Origin: Spongilla lacustris | Taxonomy: Eukaryota > Porifera > Demospongiae > Spongillida > Spongillidae | Length of the DNA stretch: 64,000 nucleotides | Direction: 5' to 3' | NCBI GenBank assembly: GCA_949361645.1 | Contig: OX442429.1 | Span: 6,220,253-6,284,252 of the forward strand | Shown here: positions 1 through 22,031 of the stretch, piece after piece | How the letters are laid out: each line of letters starts with the position of its first letter | Position numbering within the stretch: position 1 is the first letter of the stretch | Notes under the pieces: generated by a model | Seen by the model: only the letters and a program-made list of their open reading frames with translations | The model's database searches: none | Told to the model about the DNA's origin: nothing | Program-made: the position numbers and the translations under genes

Positions 1-2630
1 ATGCCTGTATAACAATGGATCACATACGCAGGACCTAGACATATTATTTAGGACAAACCCAAAAGGACATGGTGCTATAAATATAGATATATTGAAAAAT
101 GATTTGTAAATGCCTCCAGCACTAAATAACGCTTGTGTGACAAGGTATTGAGTGGAGTTGTCAAGATCAAATGAAATTTGGTATTGTTCACATCGTTTGG
201 AGGACCTGAATGCAGAAAGCGATGATATACCATCTCTGGGTCTGTAGTTCAACACTATTGCAGGAGCTGTTCCATTCCTTTGGCCAACTGTCACAAAATG
301 AGTCGTGATGGTCTGCCCTGGATATACCATTTTAGTCATGGATGTCTCTGAACAGAGATCAGTATTTATAATGGTTGAGTCATTGCAAGGGCATATATAC
401 ATTGGATCGGATGAAATGAGGGACGTACTGCTATCATGGAATCCAATATCTGCTTTGTCGTCAAACAAATTTGGTGCCCCCAATGATTCGTACATAAAGT
501 ACTTACACTCTTTATCAATGCTCCCACCATAAATAACGCTTCCTGCCTCACCCGCATAATTTCTTTTAAAGGATAAGGCTCGGTCACACCAAGTTCCCTG
601 ATACTTGTAGTAACAATTTTTAGCATCATCATCATATTGTAAAAAACAATTGGGCATATCATTGGTAATTTTTGAAGGAGGCGGATCCTGCACATATATA
701 GCTCCTCCACTAAAATAAGCAACATTTTCAGCAAACAGTAAGTTAGATAGGGATGAAATTGTTATGCAACTTAAAGCATCCATGTATACAGCACCTCCAT
801 TGAAGTTGGCATTGTTGCCAGTGAGGAACACATAGCAATTCATACCCACGGTGAGACAGGATTTGGAATGCATATATATGGCTCCTCCATTAAGGTCTGC
901 TCTATTATTAACAATAGTCAAATTGGAGCCTGGGAGAAATTTTAAGCGAGAAGATTCCATCATGTAGATAGCTCCTCCGTTTTCATGAATAGCATGATTA
1001 TTAACAAAAGTAACATTAGAGGTTTCATGAATAATCAAGTTTGCATTCAACATGTTGATGGTTCCTCCATCGCTGTGGCTGCAGTTCGAGAATATCGTGC
1101 TACCTGTAATATGGAGATGGGCTTTGCAAATGTAAAAAATACTCAACATGTTCAAACTGCCGTTGAAAACATTATTTCCACATAAAAACACTTTAGACTC
1201 CTCTGCTAGATGTGAATCATTGACAAAAATGGAGGAATTTGAAAAGACACAATCTGATATATTAGTGCTGCGAGTTTCTATATAAAGGTGCAAATATTGC
1301 ATTTGCGACTCTTCAAAAGATATTTGGTATCCATCTTCCCCGTAACCAGATCCAAATCTGTCATCTGCAATATGGAAGTTAGAGTTGAAAAAACTGCTCT
1401 TTTTTACATGAAAATGAGAACTGTCACAATTGGAACTACCGGAAGCAAAAATCAAAATGCCAGAATTGTCAAAAACTGAGTCGGTAATGTAAAACATTTG
1501 GTCGAATTCTTTTGCCGTAGTACGAAAACGTGCATATAATAGAGCAGCTCCTTTACCATGCCCATCGAGTATTGTCTCCCCTCGCCTGCTAGATATATTT
1601 TGAACTTCTATATACACGTATGGCGTACTATAAACAAGGAACAACATATTCGAACCGTTTCGGGCATGGTTTCTGTAAGATACTGAGTGATTGATGGTAG
1701 CTCTCATTTTGAATGACATTTGAGACATAAAAATAGCTATACCTGCGCCTGCAAGATGTTGTAAGCGGTTGTGGAAATCCAGTTCCCCACTGCTGGTAAC
1801 ATCGAATCCCAGAGTAAATAGTGCATTTGAAATGCTCACATGATCTGTACGCACTACTCCATCGGTTGCATCTTCTTGACCTCCACCATCCAGTTCTGTA
1901 TAAGTCAGTAATACATTTCCTCCTGTATACACCGTGCAATCATCACCATGACCAAAAGCGGTTCCATACAGGCCCTCTGTAATGCAGCTTTGCCCATCTT
2001 TTACAAACTGGTTATTACCCACAAATGATGACCTTACAATTTGCGATCTTCCTAACACATTCACTCCCAGCAGTCCGAGCCCGGTGCTGTTCTTAATGGT
2101 GACACCATCCATCATGAGGTTGTATACACCTGCCATGTGTACAGCAGCCATTCCGGATGTCCACGGAGAATATGAGCCACAATTGATAATTGTAATATTA
2201 ATCAAAGACAAATTGCTGATCCCGCGAAATGAGACCAACCCTGAAGAAAAGTAGGAACACGCTATTTTACTAGATGATTCCAAATAAGGTATGTTGTCTT
2301 CTTCTCCGAAGGTATCAAATCCATATTCCAGAACATCGTTTGATACTGAACGATGTATTAGCACGTCTGAACCTTGAAACTGTAAGTTCTCAATGTTCTC
2401 GATAGATACACTTTCCTCGTTGATCACGTGTATTCCAGGTAAGAAAACAAAGGATGTGTTGGATATGAAGTACTGCGAAGCATTCCTGATGTAGGTTTCC
2501 AGCTCATAACATGGATATCCACTGGGACATGAGGCGTTGCCGTTGGAGGAATTTGGAGTGACATAAAAGATATTATGATATTGAATGGCGGTGAGTGGTG
2601 TATAGCCATAGATGACGCCCACGAGGAATA
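1..2630 (-). CDS. GGAIY-repeat beta-helix-like surface protein, partial (3' end outside window)
   Basis: One reading frame stays open on the minus strand from about 2630 to base 1 (about 876 codons). I do not recognise a named function. Visible features are repeated G-G-A-I/V-Y motifs with N-x-A spacing (NGGAIYM, NGGAVYM, SGGAIYV at about 880-690). These are typical of right-handed parallel beta-helix proteins of the polymorphic-outer-membrane-protein type. An N-terminal block reads TIKNSTGLGLLGVNV, there are many N-x-S/T sites, and near the left edge come ICPCND, YPGQT and CPFGFVLNN followed by a C-x-C pair. The frame enters after a consensus acceptor (gcatgcaccag, 2640-2630); no in-frame ATG precedes the conserved part, so at least one upstream exon, presumably with the signal peptide, is missing from my call. 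Large secreted or membrane proteins of this kind are common in sponges and cnidarians; that family statement is from memory. Confidence 0.75.
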
Positions 2631-3774
2631 CTGGTGCATGCGTAGTAACATTTAAAAATACGACGACATTATGAATTTAACTTAACATGCTTGAATTGTA
2701 TGCAGAAGTGCAATACTACAACTTAATTAATGCAATGTGCATGCCTAAAATAATTATGCACACGCCACATTTTAATTCGTGCTCTTGGCTAGCTGCTTTA
2801 TTGCATCAGTGAATAGGACTATACTTCTGTTAGTACTACATGTACATATCTCTTCATTCGGCGTATAACAATCATATAAAGCAGAATTCTAATCTGCATC
2901 CTCGCTAAGTGCTGAATATCTCTTAGCTATATATATATCATTTTCAATTTCAGCCATTTAAAACAACGTGCGCTCCGACGATCCGCGTAGCGCCGAACAG
3001 ATCGCTACATAATAATAGCACGTGCGTACACGTCGAGAAGAGTATACGTATGCTGCTTACACTGAATTATTGTTATTGTCATTTGTCCTGGTTCTGCTTT
3101 ATTCTTCAGTCCTACACAGAACTAAAAATGGACAGATTGTGCATTCGTACCGGTATTTAATATATAATATACGCCCACGTCCACACAATATGGGACACCA
3201 CGATAAAATAAAATTAAAAAAATACCCGACTGATCTTTAAAAAAAAAAACAAAAAAACAAACAAACCAACAATATAACCGGCCGGATAACATTGCGTTTA
3301 GATTACAACAACTACACACGGATGTTTGCGCTCGTTGAAAGAGGGTATAGGTTTTGGGACAGGTGATAGAAAAAAAGAAAGAAATCGGACGATGTAAATA
3401 TGGTAGAGGTATCCATCGGACGGTGTTTGAAAACTTGGATAGACACCACGAACCAATGCTGGAGATTGCCATCCCTCCACTCCCACAACCCAGTCCCAGA
3501 TAGCAAACAATTCGCAATAGCAGCATATTTACGGAACCTTGAAGGCCACAACAATCAACACATATACAAATTACATGTATCTGTTCTGACCCCAGCCACG
3601 AAATTTCAGTTTCTTTCTCAAATCTGAATGCTACATGTAATTGAAGGATAAGGATAAGCAAATACGATAGCAAAGTGCACAATTCAGACCATTATGAGGA
3701 AGTGCAGGAAAATGATATTATTTATGTATTGTAAAAAAATTTGAAAAAAAAAAAAAAATCAGAAACATCAAACA
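2631..3774. other. Intergenic stretch, no supported gene
   Basis: This lies between the stop of SRCR gene A (which points left) and the first recognised exon of the GGAIY protein. It holds an A-rich tract (3241-3269), another at 3744-3758 and AT-rich sequence. It must contain the 3' UTR of gene A and any promoter and first exon of the GGAIY gene, but I could not place either with confidence. Confidence 0.5.
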
Positions 3775-13432
<9,658 letters not shown>

Positions 13433-13698
13433 CTTCAACAAGTACAAAAATCAATTACAATCAATTACAATCAGGGAGGTCTTATTTGTGAACCGAATTA
13501 TTATTATTATTATTATTAATATATTACAACATGTATACACCACTTGAAAAACATGCAACTACTATTTCCTACATACACAGTCAGGATAATACAACAGTTA
13601 CAAGCAAAGTACAAATGGATATATGTATACATGCAAATGCACAAAACTTGAGACACAACAAAATAAACTACACTGCTAAACAAGAGGCTGCCTAGCAA

Positions 13699-13735
<37 letters not shown>

Positions 13736-14300
13736 AACTGTCAAATATACATTATTATTATTATTATTATATCGAGAGTTACGGCAGCAACTCTCATATA
13801 GGATTTGTGCTGTATCATGAATATCATTTAAAAAACCGCGTCCCGCGTATAACTCACGAACCGAGAAACGGATAGTGTAGCTCTTTATTGCTATCGATCC
13901 ATAATGGAAAGACGATCATTTTCATGTTTTGTTCAAGTCGCCAGACCGTTTACTTTAAGAGAACAAAAAAGCTCGTAGTTCTCGTTCCCAGACCGTAATT
14001 TGTCCATAGTCGTCGTCGTCGTCGTCGTCTTTATGGGTGAGTATAACTCGAGATAGGAAAGGTTTAAAAGAGCGCCAGTTACACCAAAAATCGTAGAATT
14101 TCCTGACAATACATCTTCAGGTATCAGATATATAAATAAAGCATGTAACCGATATACGAAATTTGCAGCGTACGTAATATAGAGAGTTAGCTATATTAAA
14201 ACCGTTTCCATGACAATGTTTCACGTATCATAATGTATCGTGGTATGATTGGAACAAGTGGGAGTTTCATTTGTATTTTTAGTTTTGCTCACCATTTTAA
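13433..14300. repeat. (TTA)n tracts and dispersed repeat, copy 1
   Basis: (TTA)n tracts lie at 13497-13518, 13700-13734 and 13751-13770. From 13771 to about 14120 the sequence (atatcgagagtt..., then aactctcatataggattt, later ataactcgagatagga) is clearly related to 42281-42605. It is a dispersed element of unknown class. No coding signal is seen. Confidence 0.6.
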
Positions 14301-14648
14301 GCTAGCGAAGTTGTTTTTTGTCAAAATGCCTTTACGGCTACGAAAGAGGAAATTAAAGCTAAGCGGCGAGAGGAATACCTCCTAAATCGAGGCTATGAGT
14401 TAGAGTCCTCCCGAGTTCGGTACGATGCTGATGCTGAACAAAGGCGGGCGTCTGCTCGTGACATGTACAGAACAAATCTGGAGTCGAACCGAGCTTCTAA
14501 GAGGTGGCAACAGGAAAAGAATTCTGTTGCGGTGCGAGCTTCTAAGATGCTACCTTATGAACTGAACTCAGACGAGAAACGAGCTTCTAAGAGGGAAAGC
14601 TTGGCGCGCGAGTTTCGAGCTAATGGAACAGCTGCAAATGTAACATAA
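14301..14648 (+). pseudogene. R/K/E/A/S-rich repeat protein fragment, probably transposon-derived
   Basis: A frame stays open from the stop at 14298-14300 to TAA at 14646-14648 (115 codons). It is built of degenerate repeats around R-A-S-A/K-R (RRASARD, NRASKRW, VRASKML, KRASKRES), very rich in Arg, Lys, Glu, Ala and Ser. Similar RAS-repeat segments occur at the N termini of large transposon-encoded proteins in sponges and cnidarians (from memory). There is no in-frame ATG before 14463. An ATG at 14326 is in another frame, suggesting a frameshift near the start. No catalytic domain follows. Confidence 0.45.
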
Positions 14649-14777
14649 CTGTAAACATTGTGTTGCTAGGCAACAAACATACAATTAAAGGCTGGATTTT
14701 ATCGTACGATCGTCTGCATTGTACTACATGTACACCTATATTCTATACTAGTAGTCACTTATTTAAAAAAATGAATG

Positions 14778-15064
14778 AAACAAGATATAAAAAACATTCT
14801 CTCTGAGAAAGTTAGTGGTATATAGGATTTGAAGGCAATGGTGGTGTAAAAAGGAAGGGAACAAGAGATTGAGTGGAGATATACAATAATTATTCCTATA
14901 TTTAGCACTGTATAGAACGTCATTACAATCATGTTGCTAAATTTAGGAATAATTATTGTATATCTCCACTCAATCTCTTGTTCCCTTCCTTTTTACACCA
15001 CCATTGCCTTCAAATCCTATATACCACTAACTTTCTCAGAGAGAATGTTTTTTATATCTTGTTT
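14778..15064. mobile_element. Foldback MITE, family F, copy 1
   Basis: Arms of about 128 bp are near-perfect inverted repeats. The left begins acaagatataaaaaacattc and the right ends with its complement, around a short loop near 14920. A second copy of the same family is at 44931-45225. It has no coding capacity. The outer ends are AT-rich, so no target-site duplication could be fixed. Confidence 0.85.
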
Positions 15065-15137
15065 ATAATATTATACATGTAAAACTGATTAAGATACAGT
15101 AATACATCATATAGCAAGCATGTAACACAAAAACAGT

Positions 15138-15412
15138 TCAAAGGGGCTCGATCCTACTAAGGATGGCCGATGCCGCTGATTTTACAAGGCAGGTGTTAAG
15201 TCTGCCATACAGGTCGTGAATGACGACAGACTTTGGCTTGGAGCAGGTGATTGCTAGCCGCGATGCCAACTGAGCAAAACTCTTCACAGCCTCTTGACCC
15301 CACGCACCATAGGTCTCAACAACCAAAGGGATACAAGCCCATCCTAAATCCTCACACTTGCCATCATTGCGGTTATGCTTCCTTATCTCAGAGGCCTCAG
15401 CAGCTACTCCTG
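15138..15412 (-). pseudogene. 3' fragment of RLE-type retrotransposon ORF
   Basis: Residues such as RNDGKCEDLGWACIPLVV, ETYGAWGQEA and IYGRLN-like LYGRLN align with the C-terminal end of the longer copies at 17112-18786 and 18943-21987 (ETYGNWGK, EIYGRLN). Only the last 80 or so codons remain. Confidence 0.8.
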
Positions 15413-15486
15413 AAGATATATATTTTTAAAATAATAATAATAAGCAGATAGACATAATAACACACAAAACACATTTGATACTAGCC

Positions 15487-15947
15487 TCAATCTACTGCCA
15501 CCTGGGCATTACCCTGATGCGCCAGAATGCAAGGGCTTTACTGGGAAGAACCACAAATGTAGTAGATATTAGTTCAGTGTACATGTAGCTTAGTATTTAG
15601 TTTGTTGCATTGTGTTCATAATTCTTAAATATTCAAACGCAACAATAACTGGAACACAATGCAAGAAACTAAATACTAAGCTACACGTACACTGAACTAA
15701 TATCTACTATACCTGTGGTTCGTCCCAGTAAAGCCCTTGCATTCTGGTGCATCAGGGTAATGCCCAGGCGGCAGTAGATTGAAGCTAACACCTCAGGCCA
15801 GAAACGACTTGTCCTGATGGCTAGTTTCTTGGCAACCCTTGAGAGAGCTTCTTGTGCCTCGCTTCTGTAAAGCTTATTTAACACCTGCAATAAGTCTATC
15901 CATGGGCCATCTCCCTTCCCATGATGGCCCTTGCCACTGATCTTACC
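15487..15947 (-). pseudogene. Mosaic of retrotransposon 3'-end scraps, partly inverted
   Basis: 15487-15613 (plus) and 15655-15781 (minus) are inverted copies of one about 125-bp segment that encodes IYCRLGITLMHQNARALLGR. 15897-15947 (minus) encodes VRSVARAIMGREMAH, matching the last residues of the element at 18943. The scraps abut (TTA)n at 15948. Confidence 0.65.
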
Positions 15948-15990
<43 letters not shown>

Positions 15991-16012
15991 GACAGTTTTA
16001 ATAATAATAATA

Positions 16013-16048
<36 letters not shown>

Positions 16049-16057
16049 ATATTTTTT
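15948..16057. repeat. (TTA)n / (TAA)n tracts between retroelement fragments
   Basis: About 45 bp of TTA repeats, a short spacer containing gacagttttaataataataa, then more TTA repeats. Retrotransposon pieces adjoin both sides. Confidence 0.95.
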
Positions 16058-16155
16058 TTATTATAGATAAAGTGTTATAATATGGCTAACAACAACACAA
16101 CCTAACATATACAATGTACTGGCACACTAACACACTCGATCACTCACACACAGAA

Positions 16156-17028
16156 CTAAAAGTCATCTAAACCATCAAAGGAACTTAATGTTCCCAAGAC
16201 GGAGGTGGAATTTCCTCTCTGGATTGCCACAGAAAGGCGCTGGAGTAAGAATTGGTAGGATTGTGAGTCTCCAGTGGTTTTGTGCAGACGATGGCCAAGG
16301 TCCTTAAGAAAGGACAATGTTTCAGCACCAAACACACCAAGAGACTCACATGCTATGGGAACAAAGAAGTATTTAGCTCCAAGAGAGGAATACTTCTTCC
16401 TCTTTTGAGATTCAGCCTCTGCTGCTACCAATCCTGGGCCTCTTTCAGCAGTGGAGAGATATGATGGTGCCAAGGTGTCTCTGCATGTAGCATCCCACAC
16501 AAGGAGTTTCCCCTCTTTCCAGGGAACCATTGAAATTCCATCTGGCCTTTTACCATCAGATCTAGCTACTCCAGAAGGCTCCAAACGAGCAGGTATTTTT
16601 GCAGCTGACAGTGCTCTGTGGATGATGTCGTTTAAGCTAGAATGCCTGGAGTGGCGACCTTCACTCCATCTACAGCTAAGGCCATGAGTAGCAAGGTCAT
16701 TCACGTGAGAACCACAATGGCGACAAGTGTGTGAATGGCACAAGGGAACACCAAGTCTGAGCCCAACTGCAATTCGGATGGTGGAGTTATCCATTCTCAG
16801 GCCTATGGAGGATATAGGGAATGCATTTAGCCATTTTCCTGACTCTGGTGTGGATGCAGCAAGAAGACGAGCACGGGAAGATGGACTATCAGCACTGGCC
16901 AGCAGACCTTGAGCTACCAACTGCATTTTTGGTAGATCCCAAGCTTTTTGAAAACAAGAAGCAGGAGGTACAGGTGGGGCTGTGTTGTTTCCTTGGGACC
17001 AGTGGGAAAGTGCAGACTCAACATCAGG
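16156..17028 (-). pseudogene. 5'-truncated RLE-type non-LTR retrotransposon (second family)
   Basis: The frame is open from about 17028 to TAA near 16156. It carries a C-terminal zinc knuckle (CHSHTCRHCG then HGLSC) followed by a restriction-like endonuclease signature (KRPDG, then KLLVWDATC). This order (CCHC, then PD-(D/E)xK-like nuclease) is that of RLE non-LTR elements such as R2, R4 and NeSL. No RT core remains, so it is dead on its own. It is diverged from the two longer copies next door. Confidence 0.7.
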
Positions 17029-17111
17029 TATATATTATTATTTTTAATATTACAATAACAACTATAATTATAATACATATTACTAGTTACAACTAAACTA
17101 CTAATAGTAAG

Positions 17112-18786
17112 TTAGGAGGGTGGAAGCTCCCTGGCCAGGATGGCTCTAGCAATGGACCGAACCAGGACCACATTCAACCGGCCATAAATTTCAGCCACAA
17201 CTACTGCCTTGGGGGAGGACTGGTGAATGGCCAGGAAGGATGCCAGCCTGGAGAAAGTATCATGTGCCTGCTTGCCCCAATTGCCATAAGTCTCCACTGC
17301 CAATGGGATGCAGGACCAGCCCAACTCTTGGCACTTGGGACCATTGGAGTGGAGCTTGCGGGACTCTGCTGCCAGGGCTGCCGCACCAGCCTGGTGACAT
17401 GATTCACCCAAGATGACAGAGCAGAGTGGTGAGGTAATGGTCAGGTCTAGTGCCGCAGGTTTGCCTCTGTCCCAGCCAGCAATGAGGATGTCAGCAGGTC
17501 TGGTGTGGGCAAGGTCTCTGGTAAGGCCATGACCTCTCTCCACACTCACACTTAGGTGGGCACGACAACAAAGGTCAAATACCTCATCTCGTAGACGATT
17601 ATGGCGTGTGACCACATCCCCCCCATGCCTGCAGGTCACAGCATGGTGACCAAGAGGATCAAGAGCAGTATCGGGGCAGAATGGGCACATGGACCGACCA
17701 GAAGTATCTAACCCCAGCCACCACCTAATAGCCATCTGGAACTCATTTGACTCCAGGTGCAAGCCCAAACCAGGGGAAGGGACCACTGATAGCCAAGAGG
17801 AAGCATGAGGAGCAGCCACTGACAGAAGGCGAGCTCTGTTAGCTGGAGAGGAGGATTCCAACAAGATGTGGAAATGTTGGGCTTGGATCATTCCTGACAA
17901 GACCTTCTGGTGAATAGGAGACTCCAGAGCAGAATTGACTGTAATGACATTAGAGGGGGAGACCTGAGCATTAAACATTGCCACTGCCTGTTGTAGGTGG
18001 ATGTTATCAGCCTTGCCAAAGCCGGAGAATGACAGGGAGGCAATGAACGCTGCAGCAGCATGGTGAGAGAGGGAGCGAAGACCCAGACCCCCAAATTTTA
18101 GTCCTAGCTGTGCCTGGCTCCAGGCATCATTGGTAACATTGATGGCTGAGCACATTACAAAGCAGTGCTTGACCTCCTCATCAAAAGACCTTAGAGCATC
18201 TGTGGCCAGGCTTGGTGGGGTAACCCTTGCTATGTGAACCATCCTGCAGAAACTACCACACATGCGCAATAAGGAAACTGCTACCTGGAGATCGACTGCA
18301 GCAACATCCACTAGACTGGAGAGAAGCTTCCTAGACTCAGCACACCTCCCAGCGATAAACTTAGAACAGTGTAGATAATCCCCAATTGGAGCACCTAGAA
18401 TGTCCAGATTAGGCAGGAGTGAGCACCTCACCTCCGGCGGGAATGATGTGTTGCCCTGCCTGCTGAACATCTCACACTTGGCCAGGTTCACATGTAGGCC
18501 CAATGCAGGACCCAACTCCTCAATCACATGTAAGGCACGCAGTACAGCTGGGCGGGTGCCAGCCAAAGCTCCATCATCGAGGTACCACGCTTGGAGAAGG
18601 ATTTCAGCACACTCCTCATCTGCGTCCAGGCTAGATACCAACTTCTGGAGGACTAGTGCAAACAGTAAAGGACCTAAAGGGTCACCCTGCTGCACTCCAG
18701 ACTCAGAGCTGATCTGACCAAGAGGGTGCCATAGCAGAGGGTGGGTCCCATAACACCAAGACACCCAAGGTAGCAACTCAGGGAAA
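17112..18786 (-). pseudogene. 5'-truncated RLE-type retrotransposon, uninterrupted 3' half
   Basis: About 556 codons from the (TTA)n junction to the stop at 17112. It keeps RT motif B (SGVQQGDPLGPLLFALV) and motif C (AWYLDDGALAG), then a CCHC knuckle (CPFCPD, GHHAVTC) and the nuclease region (RPADILIAGWDRG, ALDLTITSPL). RT motif A and the N-terminal zinc fingers are missing; the frame begins at LLPWVSWCYGTHP directly next to a TTA tract at 18788-18808, as expected for incomplete target-primed reverse transcription. The surviving frame has no stops, so the insertion is fairly young. Confidence 0.85.
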
Positions 18787-18787
18787 A

Positions 18788-18808
18788 AATTATTATTATT
18801 ATTATTAT
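18788..18808. repeat. (TTA)n at 5' junction of truncated retroelement
   Basis: Seven TTA units lie immediately upstream (in element orientation) of the truncated frame. Confidence 0.9.
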
Positions 18809-18942
18809 TTTTTCCATGGCTTATTTTATTTATTTTGTATCATACGGCAAATACAGCAGCAGTATCAGTTATTACATATCATTAGGCTACATGTAAACTA
18901 TGTATGTACTGTATGTACAGTTCCACTCTAAAGCTACACTCT

Positions 18943-21900
18943 TTAACCTGGAACGCATCTTCTAGACAGGATTGCCCTAGCTACTGACCTCACTAATGAA
19001 GTATTCAACCGCCCATAAATCTCTGTCAGGACCTTTGCCTTGGGGCAGTGCAGGGAGATTGAGAGGATGGAAACTAGTCTAGCGAAGGTGTTCTGGGCCT
19101 CTTTACCCCAGTTCCCATACGATTCCACTGCCAGAGGAACGCATACCCACCCTAGCTCCTGACACTTCGGGTCATTGGAAGAGTGCTTTCGGCACTCTGC
19201 TTTGTGAGCTGCAACAACTGCTGAATTACACGCGTCATGCAAAGTGGCAGGAGTGAGTGGGGAGGTAACAGTAACATCGAAGGCTGCTGGCTTCGCCCTT
19301 TCCCATGCATCGACTAGCACATCAGCTGGACGGGAGTTACTCTGGACTCTTGAAAGGCCTTGACCAACCTCCACTCTTACAGATAGGTGAGCACGACGAC
19401 AAAACTCTGCAAAGATGTTTCGCAGGCGATTGTGTCTGATGACAACGTCCCCACCATGTCTGCATGATACCGCATGATGTCCGAGAGGATCCAAAGTGAT
19501 ATCGGGGCAGAATGGGCACACTGATTGAATAGAAGAGTTCATACCTAGCCACCACAACACTGCAATTTGGTACTCGGCTGGATCAAGATGCAAGCCCAAC
19601 CCCATCGAGGGGACAACTGAAAGCCAATAACTAGCATGAGGAGCAGAGGCAGAGAGAAGTCGCGCCTTATTGGCAGGAGAGGAAGTCATCAAGATAGACT
19701 GAAAAAGATGATCATCCAACTTCTTGCACAAGGCATGCTGGGAGAGAGGAGAGGACAAAACAGACTCCACTGTGATGGCCTCTGTAGGGGACACAAGGCT
19801 GTTGAACTTCGAAATAGCGCTCAACAAGTGGCGATTACTAGCACTACCAAAACCTGAAGAAGACAATGATGAGATGAAGGCAGCACATGAGTGGTAGGAT
19901 AAAGAACGAAAGCCAAGTCCTCCAAAGCTAAGGCTAAGTTGCGCTTGCTTCCAGTGATCGTCTGCGATGTCAGCTGCTATGCAAATAGAGAAACAACGTC
20001 TTACCTCCTCATCAAAGAACTTCAAGGACTCACATGAGAGGCTAGGCGGAGTGGTTCTGGCTAAATGCACTAATTTACAATAACTACCACAAATGCGAAG
20101 AAGAGAAGCTGCAACATGAAGGTCAGCGTCAGCCACCTCTACTAGGGCAGTGAGCAGCACCTTAGCCTTGGAGCATTTCTCAGCAATGAAGTGAGAGCAA
20201 TGCAAATAGTCACCTATCGGTACCCCAAGGATCTCTAAGTTAGGCAAAAGAGAAGACTTCACAGCTGGTGGAAACAAATGGTTGCCTTGGGGACTGAAAA
20301 CTTCACATTTAGAGAAACTGATGACAATGCCAATATGAGGTCCCAGTTCTTCAATAAGATGCAAAGCACGTAGGACTGCAGACCTTTTACCTGCAAGCAC
20401 ACCATCATCTAGGTACCATGCCTGAAGCAGAAGTTGTAAACATTCATCATCCGCATCAATGGTAGAAATGAGCTTCTGGAAGAGCAAACAGCATGGGCGC
20501 TAGCGGGTCCCCTTGTTGAACTCCAGATTGTGAACTTAAATGGCCCATGGGATGCCACAATTCTGGGTGAGCTCCATAACACCAAGACACCCAGGGCAGG
20601 ATTTCAGGGAAAAAAGCTGAGCATTCATCAAGGACTGCCTGTCTAGAAACTAGGTTGAATGCATTTGTCATGTCCACTTTAAATATGACAAAATCCTCAT
20701 CCTGCATCCAATGCTCTTCAATGCAATTTCGTAAACTATGGACAATCTTCTCAGCCCCTGCCCTGCAGGCCATTCCAAACTGTAGTGGCTGGAAAAAACT
20801 CGAAATCTTCTCCTTGAGAGAGGCACAAATGCACTTTCCAGCCAATCTTCTCAGGGATTCTCCCACAACAATTGGTCTGATATCTGGAGGAGAACCTTCC
20901 TTATCCTTGTTTAGGGCTATTAGCCTACCACCAGCCATGAATTTAGATACTGCTTGAGGAGCCTTTCCTGACACTAAGAGGTTCACCACAACTCTAAGGG
21001 AGGAAGTGATTGGAGTTTGGAGTGGGACAGATATTACATCCAAGAGATGTTGGATACGAAGACCAGATGGCCCTGCCGCTGTGTCTTTGGGGAAGGATCT
21101 CAAGACTGCTCCAATGTCAAAGTTTGGATCAAGTGAAATAGAGCCTGCAAGAACGCTTGGAATGATGGGAATTTCAGATGCTGGATTCTTGGCCTTCAAT
21201 AACTGCCAGGTTGCATCATTATTAGGTGCAATGCCACTGGACAGCAGGGTCCGGCAAGCTTTTCCCAACATTCCACATCTACCAAAGGATACAGCCATGT
21301 CAACTGGTTTGCTTTGAGAGCTTTGATTCTTAGCAGATCCATCCCTCAGCTCATTAGCCCGACCTTTAGCCAAATTCCAGAGACAAGTCAAGTCATTGTT
21401 GGCCCACAGGTTGCACAGGAAATCTATTGGCTGCAGCTTTTCGTGGCGTCCACCACGCTTTGTGGAAGGCAGAACACACTTAGGGAGCATAAGTAATTTG
21501 AGCCATGCTTCCTCCGTATTTTCACTTATGACACACCTCAAAGCTGATGACAGTGCTTTGGCAAAGGCTGGTCTTGACTTAGACGGAATGAACCGTAATG
21601 TAGGGAGATTTAATTGGCAGACTTCTTCAAAGGTGGGAAGGGTCACAGATGGTTGAGTGTTGAAGGACAAGCCATTGGAATTTAAAGGTTCGTTTGCTAT
21701 CTGAGGTAGTGTGATCTCGACACCTGAGCATTTCCTGGAGTGAGAAGACATTCTTGAATTAGCGACTGGCTGGGAGCAGTGGGAGCATATGTATGAGTCA
21801 TTTTCCTCTAGCCATGAGATAGGAACCGCACCTGGTAGAATGCCTTGAGCATGGAGGGACATGTGAGCACGCCACATGGAGGGAGCAATGAAACCTAAAC

Positions 21901-21987
21901 ACCCCTCCACAACACAGTGCTTCTTAGATCGAGCTCTAAAGGATAACCTATCTTTTGAAGCTTGGGATTCAGCGTTGGCATCTGATA
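18943..21987 (-). mobile_element. Near full-length RLE-type non-LTR retrotransposon ORF with one frameshift
   Basis: Two overlapping frames cover one protein of about 1010 residues. The first (to 20456) has N-terminal zinc fingers (CVVEGC, with H-x3-H in WRAHMSLHA; then YICSHC with H and C), RT motifs (GGRLIALNK, RPIVVGESLRR; motif A FKVDMTNAFN; motif B SGVQQGDPLAPML). The second (from about 20487) continues with motif C (AWYLDDGVLAG), CCHC (CPFCPD, GHHAVSC) and the nuclease (RPADVLVDAWER, AFDVTVTSPL). A single-base frameshift near 20480 separates them between motifs B and C. It is bounded upstream by (TTA)n at 21994. No start codon is obvious at the 5' end. The product would be an RNA-binding reverse transcriptase/endonuclease acting in target-primed insertion. 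Confidence 0.85.
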
Positions 21988-21993
21988 GACTAG

Positions 21994-22031
<38 letters not shown>

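Noticed and set aside
366..734. 122-codon ATG ORF on the minus strand
   Set aside because: It is an out-of-frame shadow of the long GGAIY frame, which is open across the same interval.
3122..3682. 186-codon ORF on the minus strand
   Set aside because: Composition is not protein-like, there is no domain, and it lies in AT-rich intergenic DNA with poly-A runs.
17201..18717. Smaller frames inside the retrotransposon ORFs
   Set aside because: They are shadows of the RT frame in other phases.
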